A stretch of 64,000 nucleotides of DNA from Przewalskia tangutica (lineage: Eukaryota; Streptophyta; Magnoliopsida; Solanales; Solanaceae), in assembly GCA_029844215.1 (NCBI GenBank), contig CM056721.1, positions 136,987,254 to 137,051,253 of the forward strand, given 5' to 3'. The notes below the pieces were generated by a model. It had not been told where the DNA came from, searched no databases, and saw only the letters and a list, made by a program, of their open reading frames with translations. This document shows positions 11,176 to 22,830 of this stretch, piece after piece. Position 1 is the first letter of the stretch. The number at the start of each line of letters is the position of its first letter. Position numbers and translations under genes: made by a program.

Positions 11176-11935
11176 CTGTTTCATATTCCTCCGTTAACGC
11201 CACTGTTTCATATTCCTCCAGCCTCCTTTTTTTACTGAGGATCTCTTTCCGGAACTTTACATAACTCGGCATTTGTTCTAAGGCTTTAACGAATGGAATG
11301 TTAATGTGCAGTTTTATAAAGACCTCCAGAAACCTAGAAAACTGCTTGTCAAGAGAATTCTTTCTAAGTTTCTGAGGATATGGTATCTTCACCTGTTGTG
11401 TGTCAACGACTGCTGGTGGTGATCTTTGATCCGCATGAGTATCTTCTATGATCACTGCCTCCTCGGGCTCCCTCACTTCACTGGGTTCACCCTCTGTTTT
11501 TGGACATATTGGGGATGAACCTGTCTCCATTTATTTGTCACTCGTCACATCAATTGCTTGGCACTGCTCTTGTGGGTCTGTACTAGGATTGCTAGGGCAG
11601 TTCCCTTGCATACCGTTTCTCAGCTTGCTAGCTAGCTGTCCCAGTTGCCTCTAGATTCCTGATGGATAATCTTGTTTCATCTATGAACTGATTCTGGACA
11701 TTTGAGAGTGTCCATAGAGCTGCTCTCATGTCATCTAGCCTTCGTGATGGAGCTTGATCCTGTGGTGGATGAGTTAGTCCTTGAGGACTCTGGCACTCGA
11801 TGAGCCTGAATAAGGCTTCCTGCAGCTCATTTCACTCCTCTCGCGGAGCCTGTGGTCTACGTTGCTGCGGTGGGCAAATGTCATAGTCCTGCAGCCCCTG
11901 ATAGTGATAGTTCATGTACCTATACTTGACCTTAC
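11176..11935 (-). pseudogene. Athila/Tat-type Ty3 gag-pol remnant
   Basis: The minus frame from 11,530 has PYPQKLRK, LDKQFSRFLEVF, LHINIPF and LEQMPSYVKF, which is the conserved block before the protease in Athila/Tat-lineage elements. The end EYETVAL is duplicated at 11,180-11,215. To the right (about 11,640-11,935) lies gag-like sequence with stops. The rest of pol is missing. With the tRNA-Asp primer site and the LTR to its right it makes a 5'-half element in minus orientation. Confidence 0.75.
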
Positions 11936-12059
11936 CTGCAAGATTACACAAATAACAAAAAGTGATAAAAATATGCTCTCATAACAAATTTCTAACTTGT
12001 TCTGGGGCGACCAAATTATAAATTAAAAATAAATGATTTGATATTAGAAGTACGCCAGT

Positions 12060-12082
12060 CCCCGGCAACGGCGCCAAAAACT
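12060..12082 (-). other. Primer-binding site for tRNA-Asp
   Basis: The minus strand reads TGGCGCCGTTGCCGGGGAC right next to the LTR. This is complementary to the 3' end of plant tRNA-Asp, the usual primer of Athila/Tat elements, and it fixes element orientation and the LTR boundary. Confidence 0.9.
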
Positions 12083-13394
12083 TGTTAGGATATTTTTGTA
12101 TGCTCAACGCAAGTGTACATATCGTTCACAAGTAATATAGTCTGATAAGACCGAATATCGTCCTCAAAGACTGATTTCTAAGTACCGTTCATCTATTTTA
12201 TGTTATCTATTTGGCAATCGATAATTGAGTTTGGTTTTTGTTTAACTACTAGAATAATTGCAAGAATTAACTAAATTATTTAAGTTGTGATCAGTTATGA
12301 AGGAATTAGGGCTTCCAAAATCCTCGACTATCCACTATATTCAATCCTTAATGCAACTAGAATGACTTCTTCTTCTACGTTAAGATAGCGGTTAACTAGA
12401 CTGTCTTATATTCCGGTTAGGATATATAATCACTCAACCCCAGTGCAGAATCCTTCTATATTTCTATGATAGGATTTACCACATAGGAGGATTAAGACAG
12501 TAACCTATAATGCTACACAAGTATCGGGGTACTTTCGTCCACGATTTTAACCTATGTCTATTCAATTACAGCATATTCAAATCTCTCCTTTCGGTTCTTG
12601 ATTCGAAATCATATAGATTATGATAATTAGTGATTAATTAACTATCAAGCATTCATACCAATTATTGAATAAATCTTAACAAGTGAAGAATAAATCAAAC
12701 TACTACATTAAGTCATGAAATAAAGTTTCAAGCGATTCATAAGGAAAGCCCTAATAAAGTGTTTGGCTCGTAGTCATAGTCACGCTAAGAACTAACACAA
12801 AATTCATACATAAACTGAATTAAAAAGAAAGAAAGAAAAATTACATAGAACTAAGTCTCCAATTGTAGCCTCAATCCTTGCCCTGAGTTGTATTGTGTGA
12901 TAGAATGAACTCTCTCTCCTAAACTAATCCCTAGGGATTAAATATGATGCAAATTCGTGCCCTATGAACCCTTCTGTCCTTGGCCAATTCTAACTCGGAT
13001 CTGAAAATTTGCGTCTCGGCCCCGTGGTCCTGTAGAGTGGCACCGCGATGCCGAAAGTCCTGCAGTCTGGCAGTAAATATGGCATCGCGGTTCTGTATGA
13101 ATGGCACCCCGGTGTCAAAAGTCTTGCGGGGTCTCTGATCTTCTGAAACCGCGATTCTGCTTCTGGGCACCGCGGTGCTGCTTTGCCTTCGTCCGAATTA
13201 TCAATTTTCAACCTCTTTCTGCCTCGGGACCTCCTTTTATGCCCACTTTTCGTTCCTTTTTGCTATTTTGCCTTTTTGAACTGTTGTGACTCAAAAGAAA
13301 GAAAAACAAACCTAATACTATACTAAACACAACAAAAACAAGTAAAATACTAACTAAAATGACTTAAAAAAACGTATACAAAATACGCCTAACA
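12083..13394 (-). mobile_element. Athila/Tat-like LTR (5' LTR, minus)
   Basis: It runs from TGTTAGGATA at 12,083, beside the primer site, to AACA at 13,394, about 1.3 kb. It is clearly related along its length to the LTR at 25,989-27,390: both share CGCAAGTGTAC, the ACTTTCGTCCAC segment, repeated CACCGCGGT/CCGCGATGCC motifs and the TATACAAAATAC end. Open frames inside it are not genes. Confidence 0.8.
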
Positions 13395-13789
13395 CACGTC
13401 GTGTGGCAGTTGTTGAGTATGTAGGTCACAAATCACATGGCTAGAGGTAAACGTTCTAGGCTCAGTTAGCATGCTCCATTGATTCATCCCAAAAGTAGCA
13501 GATCCTTTTCAATCGTTTATTTACTTTTAGACATTGACATTATTCCCGGGGAATGCAGCTTTATGTATTCAGATTTCAGTTCGAGATTCATGACTTGATA
13601 GTGAGTTAGCTTTATAGACACTTTGAAGTTATGTTCGTTATTTGGTTTTCTTGACATGTTTAATCAAGATGTTTGTTTTATTTCTATTACTAAGACGAGT
13701 GCATACCTTCAGTTAGTTAATACAGGGTTCACTCAACGGATAGTAAGGGTTGGGTATCAATCACGTCCCACCCTAGTTGGGAGCGTAAC
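13395..13789 (+). mobile_element. Possible Ty3 LTR fragment
   Basis: The end of this stretch (about 13,725-13,789, GGGTATCAATCACGTCCCACC then GGGAGCGTAACA) resembles the terminal part of a Ty3 LTR. No partner LTR or coding region is visible, so this is a weak call. Confidence 0.3.
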
Positions 13790-13804
13790 ACAATGTTCCA
13801 AATA

Positions 13805-15013
13805 AGCTTGTTTTCCCCTACTAACTTTCTTCTAAAGAAAAATAACCATAATTTAAAGATATTTTCTTGTAAAAACCACTCCTCATTTTTTAAAGTAGGT
13901 TCAAAGTAGTCCCTTAAATCTATTTCTAAGCAATTTTTGTCATTTAAGTATTTCAAAAGTGATGACTTTTGATATTTTTCAATTTTTTTAACAAATTTTC
14001 TTTGTTATATCAAGGAGAGTTGAGATTTTTTTTAATTAAGAGCATACTTGTATCGGCTTATTTTAGGTGCTTTTAAGTCAAAATAAATTATAACTATTTT
14101 ATAGTTTTTGGGTAAAATAAAAAAATGCTTTTAAGCACTTATTTTTAAGCTAAAATAGCAAAAGTAAGTCATAAATTAGAATTCTTAACTTATGAGTTTT
14201 GACTTATAAGTCAAAAATCATAAGTCCACCTAAACAGGCTCTAAAACACCACGAAAACCTCATCAAATTCTAAAACCGCAGCACAAAAATTACACTATGC
14301 ATAAAAAAGTAGACCAATAATAACAAAAAAATTCACCAAGCTACAAAAAACTTTAAGCAAAATATCAAAACTAGCATTAACCGCAAAAATTACACCTTCA
14401 AATAACTTGAGATTTTGTTTTTCGAAAATAGGGATTAAACAATAATAGGAATCTCTACTTCCATGAAAGCTCATATTCTATTTTTGAAAATCTAATATAT
14501 GCATTCTTACCTTGCATTTTAGCAAGATATTATTTTCACAGCTTAAACCTTGATTTTTTTATCACATCGCAACAACTTCTCAAAGAAAAATAATCATAAT
14601 TATAAGATTTTCTTTTGCACAAACCACTCTCCGTTTTTAGGATTAAGTTCAAAGTAGTCCCTTCAATATACTCTTGAGCAATGTTTGTCTGTTAATTTTT
14701 CAATAGTGAGCACTTTTTATTTCCTTAAAATATTTTAACAAACTTTATATGTTAGATTTGAGAAGAACTATGAAATAAGAAATTTAACATAAAAAGGCCA
14801 TCAAATTCTAGAATAACAACATAAAAAATTGCACTAGACACAAAAAATTAGACTAATAATAGCATAAGTTTCACCTCAAAAAGCTACATTATTATTTTTT
14901 AAAATAGGCTAAAATTATTTTAAAAAAATACACCTCCAAATGACTTGGAAATTTTTGTTTTATGAGAAATATGGGTTACACAATAACAAGGAATCCCCAC
15001 TTCCATGAATTTG
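13805..15013. repeat. Two long diverged direct repeats
   Basis: The sequence at about 13,836-14,465 recurs at about 14,582-15,013. Shared landmarks in order are AAAGAAAAATAAYCATAATT, TTCAAAGTAGTCCCTT, an ACACTAT/GCACTAG segment and TCYCCACTTCCATGAA-like ends. A third, truncated start is near 15,065. The first copy alone carries the MITE at 14,040-14,241. No coding capacity. Confidence 0.65.
14040..14241. mobile_element. Tourist/Harbinger-type MITE
   Basis: The ends are GAGCATACTTGTATCGGCTTA and TAAGTCCACCTAAACAGGCTC, imperfect inverses, flanked by TAA on both sides (14,037-14,039 and 14,242-14,244). It is 202 bp and AT-rich. Confidence 0.65.
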
Positions 15014-15203
15014 AGTTGACAATTCTACTTATGTAGTCCCACATGTTACCAATAAATTTCTTTTTGCCCCGACTAACTTTACTTTCAAAGAGAAATGACC
15101 ACAATTTAAAGATTAACTACTTTTTCAAAACAATTGGACCCAAATCTCCTTTCATGCTCTCTTTCATAACACTTTTTAAGAGGTCCAAAAATCAGAATTA
15201 TTT

Positions 15204-15462
15204 GTCCCCCGGAGCACAGTCCAAACTCCAATGACAAAGAAGGGGGGCTTAAGGCGCTCTGAACACTTGAAGTGTGGGATCGATTCCAAGTGAGAGCTCT
15301 CTTCTGGGGTTGATCATTTTAGGTGCTATCAGTTGTCCGTTCTCAAACTCTGGTTATTGGAACACATCTCGCGATTTACTGGTAGTAATATTGAGGGATC
15401 GATATTACTACCTCCTAGATTAATCTGACACAAGTCGGAACCTGGATATCCAAAAAAAACAT
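15204..15462 (+). mobile_element. SINE, family A copy 4 (plus), with target duplication
   Basis: Same modules as the other family A copies, ending in GGATATCCAAAAAAAAC. The 8-bp duplication AATTATTT is at 15,196-15,203 and 15,463-15,470. Confidence 0.85.
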
Positions 15463-15776
15463 AATTATTTTCCAGCCTTTGTACTTTCATGTTATTCTTT
15501 TGTCCTATCACTTTCTGTCTCTTTTTGTTGGCAACAAATAATGTCTCCCATTAAGAAAACAACTTAACATGAACTAAGATATATTTGTGTCTACTTATCT
15601 ACTGGGTATTGGGTAATGAGAAAAATCCAAATAGGCAAGATAGAGATATTTTGAAATCCAATTAGATTTGTTTGTTTTTCTTAATTTTAAGATTAATTAA
15701 GGTATCTGAATTTGAATATATATTTTAAAATTTGACATTGTTTAAATAAAAACAAAGAAAAAGTGGAGTTTTTTTG

Positions 15777-15925
15777 TTCTTACCCAGTGTCTGGTACTCG
15801 CATTGAAGCTTGACTATATCCGGATTCGTGCAACATATGGCTCATTTGGAGGAAGCGCTCCCTATCAAGAATTTTACCATACCCGAGACTTGAACCCGAG
15901 ACCTCTGATTAAGGAAGAAAAAATG
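15777..15925 (-). mobile_element. SINE, family B (minus)
   Basis: On the minus strand it has a box-B-like GGTCTCGGGTTCAAGTC, then the GGAGCG / GCACGAATCCGG / GCTTCAATGCGAGTACC order of a Solanaceae SINE that also occurs, better preserved, at 43,703-43,866. Its edges were not precisely fixed. Confidence 0.65.
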
Positions 15926-16355
15926 GAGTTAACTTTATGAGAAAGAAGTTTTTTTGCAAGTTCATCTACAGTTTCTTTTCTTTAGAAACCAAATTAGAAC
16001 AATTCAAGAAAAAGGAGGTCCATATACGGTTATATACATATTTTGTACCAATATTACACCGTTTTTATACATGAAATTGTGAGTGATATTCTAAGCCTTG
16101 AGCGAGATTCGAATTATGATTCCGTATATGTTTTGAAAAGAAAAAAAAAACTCCTGCTATGTTTGATAAACGAAAATCTCCTACTATGTTCGGTAACTAT
16201 GAATTATTTTGTATATATAAATTCTTTTTTCCTTTTGAATTCTAAAAAAGTAACCTATTTTTGAATAAATTATTCATACATGTTAAATGAATTTTTAAAT
16301 ACGAATATAAATTTATGCCAAAATTATTTGATTGCGTTGAACATGTAATTAAAAC

Positions 16356-16580
16356 TGTAAAGAATGGATTTTGGGCCTAACTCAACCTCAAAAACTAGTT
16401 TGTAGGGTGAGGATTGTCAAGTCCATCTTCCCATTTCATATACGATGTTGAATTCTTAACACTCTCCGCACGCCCAAACCTTGTTAACTGGAGCGTGAAT
16501 AATATTATTTGAAGGCTCAACATCGGTGGACAAAGAATTAAAATGGGTCTGGATTTAATACCATATAAAAAATCCATGTT
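16356..16580 (-). mobile_element. Truncated mini-LTR (SMART/TRIM-like) element
   Basis: The left LTR (16,356-16,461, TGTAAAG...TTAACA) is followed by a CTCTCCGCACGC polypurine complement and a short interior ending in a degraded GGTATTAAATCC primer site. The right LTR is cut short. It matches the better-preserved element at 39,716-40,042. Confidence 0.6.
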
Positions 16581-16837
16581 CTCATTTCATCGATTCCTCC
16601 ACCTTTGAATCAAAACTCTGAGGCGAGCATCATCGCAGATCTTACGAGAATTTTAACAAAAACTATAGCTCTATACTTATATCCGATACTAATCTAAATT
16701 AGTCAAGCACAAAAACAGTTGAATACTAGGTTAAAAAAAATATGCTAGCTTTAGCCACACAAGAAAAAGAGGTACTAGCGAGCTCGTGAACTTTTTATTT
16801 TTCAATGTGTGATGATTACTACTCTGTTGAAGTCTGG

Positions 16838-17091
16838 GACGGAGCCACCTAAGAGCCGGGAGGGCCCGGACTCCCCTTTAAATTTAAATATTTCTTATAT
16901 ACTACTAATAATATTCATGATATTACAATAGAGTTCTCAATTTTTTGGACCCCCTAGATCAAAAGTCCTCAATTTTCGCCCCCTCTAGATCAAAAGTCCT
17001 CAATTTTTCGCTCCTCCTAGATCAAAAGTTCTCAATTTTTCGCTCCTCTAGACCAAAATAGACTCTCCTAGCCGGGATCCCGGCTTCGCCC
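16838..17091. mobile_element. Possible hAT-type MITE with an internal 4x tandem repeat
   Basis: The ends GGGACGGAGCCACC and GGCTTCGCCCATG resemble the CAGTGGCGGA-type ends of MITEs at 46,445, 61,698 and 62,189. Inside, a 34-bp unit (TAGATCAAAAGTCCTCAATT plus TTTCGCYCC) is repeated about four times at 16,950-17,060. Confidence 0.45.
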
Positions 17092-17554
17092 ATGATTAAA
17101 GGAGCAAGTTGGTTGTATCAAAAACTGAATAAAGACAAATTCTGCATAATAATTAGAGGCACCAAAGACATATTTTACTGTAAATATTAAAAACAACTTT
17201 TTTTTGTACTTAGGAGGCATTAAAACAAATGGAAAGCCATAAAAGAAGAGGGTTGTTTCTTGTGAATTTGAAGACTTGTACTGAAAAGTCTGATTAATAA
17301 TGACTATTAATTGCCTTGGTAAAGTATAACCCTTATCACAATTCACAGGACCTAGTGAGTGAATTCATCTCTTATTTGCTTTGAATTTGTGAATATGGTA
17401 CATCTCTTTACTGATTACAGGGTCCTTTATTATGACTAAGACTATGCATGCTTAATCACATTTATTTAAACTTTGAGTTTTTTAAAAATATCCATTTTAA
17501 TTAATTCAAACTCTAAATTGTTACAATCTATTTCTTTCTACATCCTGCTAGATG

Positions 17555-17789
17555 TAGGGCTGCACAAAATTCGGTTCGGACCGACCTTGTTCAGACCGAA
17601 CCGATAAATTCGGTCCTAATTTTTTGAAAATTTTATCCTCGGTCCGGTCCGATTTTACCCTGTTGTGCAGCCAAAATTCGGTCCGGACCGAATCAGACCG
17701 ATAAATTCGATCCGATCTTCGCTCCTAGTCTTCTGAAAATTCGGTCTTCGGTCCGGTCTGATCCGGTTTTACCCTGTTGTGCAGTCCTA
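17555..17789. mobile_element. MITE with TAGGGCTGCAC ends
   Basis: The ends TAGGGCTGCAC and GTGCAGTCCTA are inverted. CTAGATG occurs on both sides (17,548-17,554 and 17,787-17,793), overlapping the right end. The interior holds two copies of a block rich in TCGGTCCGGACCG-like palindromes ending CCCTGTTGTGCAG. No protein is expected. Confidence 0.65.
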
Positions 17790-17799
17790 GATGAAAATA

Positions 17800-18206
17800 T
17801 ATAAAAGAATCGTTGAATATTTGACGGTTGATTGAAGGTGAACAGTTCAATATCATGATTGTATGTGTCGCTCATGACGAAGGGTGGATCGTGTAGAGGG
17901 ATTGACAAATTTTTAGGCTGGTAAAATTCTTATGAAAGGAAATATGATATATTAGGCAAATTTTAAATCGGAATTGAGAAGAAAAATGAATAGCTTTACA
18001 TAATTTAACACCAATTTATATGATACACACTTTTTTGGGTTCGATGAGAGAATGAATCAGTAAGGTATTCGGTCAAAACGAATAATAAGTGTGATGAGCT
18101 TAAATTGTGACAATGTTAGTAATGATACAAATTTGTCATCTTATTTATTGCTTTTTAAATATAGTGTCAAGTCAAATATGAATAAATAAAAATCTACCAA
18201 GTGATT
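17800..18206. other. Intergenic, no gene seen
   Basis: AT-rich and non-coding as far as can be seen, with no repeat boundary recognised. Confidence 0.4.
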
Positions 18207-18448
18207 ACTTCCTCAGTCTTAAATTATTTGTCATTTTTTTATTTTACACACCTTTTAAAAATATTAATTAATAGAGATAATTGATCTATTTTATCCTTAT
18301 TTATATCTAAGTTATAATCTCTCTTTATTAAATATTTAATTTATTTTATGTGACATTTTCATTAATGACAAAAATTTATTAACAGTAAAATACAGAAAAA
18401 CTCATTAATTATGCTTTGAACTTCTAAAACGATAAATAATTTGAGATA
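18207..18448. mobile_element. Stowaway-like MITE (degenerate)
   Basis: The left end TTCCTCAGTCTTAAATTATTTG and right end AAATAATTTGAGA are inverted and resemble the CTCCCTCCGTCCCAAAT Stowaway terminus, with TA at the left edge. It is about 240 bp. Confidence 0.5.
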
Positions 18449-19354
18449 ATTATTTTTTATAACCAGGACAAAATTTTACAACTATTAGGGGGTTTGTCTC
18501 TTTTGGGGGGGGGTGGGGGGTATGCATTTTCACATGTTATGACAGGGGAACAATCAAGAGGGGGATGACCACATTTGAGTTCTAATGATAATTAATTGTT
18601 GGTATGTCATAATGTGTACAAACTTCCAAACCTCAATTTACCCCTCTCATTCAATTGCATTTAAAACAATTGTCTCTTATCACTCTTCCCTTTTAACTTT
18701 TTTATGGTCATTTTCCAAATTATTTTATAGTCCATTTTCCAAATTGTTTTATTTATTTTGTGGTCCATTAATTTATCCAAATCCCAAGGTCTATCTTTCC
18801 CCACCATAAGAGGACTGCAGTTGCAAACCCCATAAGGATCTTGACCAAAGTATGGAATAGAAGAATAGAAGCACCACATTTCAGTGTGTGACTCATCTTT
18901 GTTCCCTTTTTAAATAATATTTAAATTTATTATTTATTATAGTAATTTTTAATAAGGGAGTGATTAAAAAAAGCGAAAGAATCATTTCACTCGAAGGGAA
19001 ATGAGGAAGAAATTAGATGTCAAAAGTAATATACTTTCTTTTTTCTTGAAAAATTATGGTCGATGAGAATTCATTTAATCGAGGCTCAAATTATTTGAGA
19101 GTGAGGCTTATTTATAGGTATAGTTTTGAAAGAAAATTGTAGTGATATTTTTTTCTTTTCAGATGTGTTTGGCATGAAGAAAAATATTTGATTAGTTCAC
19201 TTTTTTGAAAAATATATTTATTATTCTTATTTATTTCTTTTACAAATTTCAAACTTACCTTCTATGATGTTATTTTATTTTGTATGATATTTGATTTTTC
19301 CATATCTTTATTTTTAAAATAAGAATAATATTTTTAAGAATTTTTTCATTTTTT
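18449..19354. other. Intergenic, with a G-run
   Basis: No gene is supported. A run of nine G, T, six G lies at about 18,505-18,521. The rest is AT-rich and simple. Confidence 0.4.
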
Positions 19355-20055
19355 ATAAAAGCAAAAAAATATAAAATACAAATTTGAGGATGAGGTAGAG
19401 GTGGAAGAAGTAGATGTGGATAGGAGTTGTGTAAGAAAAAAAATCATATTTTTTATAAATTATTTATAAAGTAATAAAATATAAGTAAAGCAGTAAAGCA
19501 GAGATTTTTATAAAAAAATTATAAGTAAAGTTGAGATTTTTAAGTAAAGCATGAATTTTAATATTTTACTAGTAACATTATGAAAAATTTCATATTTTTT
19601 ATAAATTGTTTATAAAAGTACACAAAATATAAAATAAAAATTTGAGAATATGGTGGGGTTAGGGAGTAAGAAAAATTTCACATTTTTAATAATTTTTATA
19701 AAAGTAACAAAAATATGAAATAGAAATTTGAGAAAATGTAATAAAAAAAATCATATTTTTAATATTTTTTTTATAAAAGTAACAAAAATATGACATATAA
19801 ATTTGAAGATGAAAAAATTTATATTTTTAATAATTTTTTTTATAAAAGTAACAAAAAATATGAAATAGAAATTTGAGAATTGTGTGGGGGTGGGGGTGGA
19901 GGTGGTAGGGTAGGGGGTAGGGGTGGTAAGAATTTTTTTCATATTTGTAATATTTTTTTATAAAAGTAACAAAAAATATAACATAGAAATTTTTCATATT
20001 TTTAATAATTTTCTTATAAAAGTAAAAAAATATGAAATAAAAGTGGGGTAGAAGT
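19355..20055. repeat. Degenerate AT-rich tandem array with G-rich inserts
   Basis: A unit built from CATATTTTTAATAATTTTT, TATAAAAGTAAC and AAAATATGAAATAGAAATTTG is repeated about seven times at roughly 75-120 bp spacing. Several units carry G-rich inserts, the longest at 19,882-19,929 (GGGGGTGGGGGTGG, then more GGG runs). Confidence 0.7.
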
Positions 20056-20589
20056 GGTTGGGGTGGAGTAGAAAATGTATGGACATAGATGTGAGGATAG
20101 TTTGGTGTATTTTTATTATTCCGAAATAATAAAAGATTTTTTAAATAATTATTTATAAATAAAATTCTTAATCTATAGTGGAACTCTAATCATTAAAATT
20201 AAGTATTTTTGTCACGCCCCGACTTTTCCTAAGTCTTTACTGGACAATTATTTTCCACGAGCACCATTTAATTCTCTTTATTTAGAAATTTAAACTTATA
20301 TCTATTAATAAAAATAACAATAAAGAAATTTGTTCATGACTTTATTGAAAATATAACAAACATTGTTTCTACACGTCTTGACAAATATTATTCTAAGTTG
20401 CATGTTAAATAAAATATTAAGTGCAATCACATTATAACGTAATAAGCATATTGCAAAACATATCGAGTACAACATCTTTAAATATGCACAACTCCTCATA
20501 GGAAATTCTCGGTTTAACTAACACTTCATTTTATCTCGATTATACGTTAAGACATTCCCGCATTTCCACATGTTTATTACATTTATATA

Positions 20590-21062
20590 TTTGTGAAGCG
20601 TATTCACTTTTCATATTTATATATAGGTGAACATGTATTCATCTTTCATATTTGTGATCCATTATATTTACGTATTTGTGAACACGTATTCACTTTGCGT
20701 TTTGTTGCGCGCAACCCGATCCATTATGTTTACGTATTTGTGAATGTGTATTCACTTTACGTTTGATCCATTATATTTACGTATTTGTGAACATATATTC
20801 ACTTTACGTTTGATCCATTATATTTACGTATTTGTGAACATATATTCATTTTACGTTTTGTTGCGCGTGCACCCGATCCATTATGTTTACGTATTTGTGT
20901 TCACTTTACGTTTTGTGATCCATTATATTTACGTATTTGTGAACATATATTCACTTTACGTTTTGTTGCGGCAACCCGATCCATTATGTTTACGTATTTG
21001 TGAACGTTTTGTTGCATCCATTATATATTTATATATTTATGTGAACACGTATTCACTTTTCA
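20590..21062 (+). repeat. Minisatellite, about eight units
   Basis: The core ATCCATTATATTTACGTATT followed by TGTGAACA recurs eight times with spacers of two kinds: a short one, and a longer one containing TTTTGTTGCG(CG)CAACCC. Spacing alternates from about 45 to 75 bp. The open frame over it is a by-product of the repeat. Confidence 0.85.
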
Positions 21063-21229
21063 TATTTAAGATCAAATAAATACTATTCTCTTTTCTAACA
21101 TGATTATAACTTTTAACCATAACTCCAACTAAGGTGTTTCAAACTAAGGTAATCTTTCCTGTACCAAATTTCATTTAAAACCACTTTGGGTAACTAACAC
21201 AAATTTATCCTCAAAACAGCCACATGAAA

Positions 21230-21930
21230 TTTATTCCGGCAGAATATTTATTAAACAACACTCAATCTTAGAATAGTCATAACTCCTAATCTGTAAACCC
21301 GTTCAAGCCCCATAAATTCTCAAAACGACGAGAACAGAGAGCTACACGTCTCCATGTGAACCATTCTTTCATATTATGTACCATTTGGTACAGTTTTACA
21401 CTTTTGTTCGCTGCCCTTCCTGGATATCGATAGATCCGAGGCAGAAACTTTAAACAGCGATAACTCTCAATCCGTAAGTCGGATAGACCCCCGTAAGGTC
21501 TCAAAATGTCCACAACAAAGAGATCTAGAACTTGCATTTAGCAACAATTTTCATATTCCCACAGATTAGTACAGTTTTACGTTTCAACGTCCTGCCCTTC
21601 TGGATTCGAGGCAGCAACTTCAAACTACAATAACTCTCAACTCGTAAGTCCGTTTTAATAAATCTTTATATACATCTGTCCGTAACAGAGAGATTTACAA
21701 CCATGTAAATTTTCATATAATTCTAATAAGTAAAACTCAATAAAAACAGTCCGTAATTATGCCTTTCCGAATTTCGACCAAATCTAACTTTGAACTATTA
21801 TAACTTTCAAACCGTATGTCCATTTTACCTCATTTTTGGTTCTATATGATCATATTAGAGAGGTGTACAATTCTTCCAAATTTCATCAAATTCTAACAAT
21901 TATAACTCAGTGAGAACAGTTCGTAAAGTT
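21230..21930. repeat. Four degenerate ~170-bp repeats
   Basis: Blocks starting near 21,265, 21,455, 21,630 and 21,790 each contain a TAACTYTCAAWCCGTA-like motif, then an AGAGA(G/T) segment and an AGTTTTAC/CCTTTC segment. Divergence grows to the right. Confidence 0.55.
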
Positions 21931-22439
21931 CATGACGCAACTAGTTATCTAAACCATCAAAAGTTCAATATTTCTTTTCAACACTCAATTCTTATTCCAA
22001 CATGTATTGAACTAAAAATAAAAGTGTGAAAAAGATTGTGGTTCTTACTTAAAGTGGTCCTTTTGTCCTTAGTGTCCCTAATTTTGATATTTTCTTGATT
22101 TTTTCTTCTGCTCACTTGTTTTGATTTTCTAACCTTTATGTTATGTCCTTTGTTTGTGTGTAAATACAATGTATAAAGCAATGCTGCATGTTTGTTTTGT
22201 TTTTTTTTGTTTTTGTTATTCTTTTGTTTTTTTCTTATTTTCATTTTATCTATCTATTTATCAATTTATTCATTGTTTTCTTATATATATATATTTTTAT
22301 TAACTCAACCACAACTATATATTATTTTTTTTTTTTTTTCCGAATTTTACAATTTTGATGGGTCAAGTTTGAGTATCATTATGAGCTCATTTGGGTTGTT
22401 GATTTATGAAAAATCTTAGGGTCATTTATGTTTGGGCTA

Positions 22440-22830
22440 ATTTTGCCACCCCTATCCACACCCTATCTCCATATGTTGCTTATATTATATCCAAATATTT
22501 TTATGATAAAGAATTGTGAGGGAGGAAGTATCTTTTTCTTTTCCTTTTTCATATCTTTCTTTTTATTTCTTTCATTCACGTACGCAAAAGATTGTATAAC
22601 ATTTCTTCCTGGTCGAATATTATCTCATCTATTATAAAGCAAAGCGTGGAGACAATATTGAACCACCAAAATTTGTGGTGAAGTAATGTAATTAATAAGT
22701 ATTATTTCACGCTTAATCAGAAATTTTAGATTTGAATTTTGAGTATAAAATTATTTTTAATATAAAGTGTTTTACCTTTCAACATGGATTTTCCGGCGCG
22801 AACACAGATTAGTCGGTCCCAAAATGAATA
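22440..22830. other. Intergenic, no gene seen
   Basis: T-rich, low-complexity sequence. No domain or bounded repeat was recognised. Confidence 0.35.

Larger units (their letters stand above)
20210..22430 (+). mobile_element. Possible large LTR or LTR fragment
   Basis: TGTCACGCCCCGAC at 20,210 is a typical start of a long Ty3-type LTR in nightshades. Downstream lie a minisatellite and a series of degenerate repeats containing ATAACTCTCAATCCGTAAGTC, as seen in such LTRs. I could not find a clear 3' end or a partner, so limits and identity are tentative. Confidence 0.35.

Noticed and set aside
12931..13289. Three overlapping open frames with Arg-rich or Cys-rich products
   Set aside because: They are created by CACCGCGGT repeats inside an Athila-like LTR.
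17560..17780. CRISPR-like or regulatory palindrome cluster (TCGGTCCGGACCG)
   Set aside because: It belongs to a MITE with inverted ends and a plant context; no spacer-repeat pattern.
20744..21079. 111-codon repetitive open frame
   Set aside because: It follows the minisatellite; the repeated peptide comes from the DNA repeat.
21286..21537. 83-codon minus-strand open frame
   Set aside because: It lies in degenerate LTR-like repeats with no domain.
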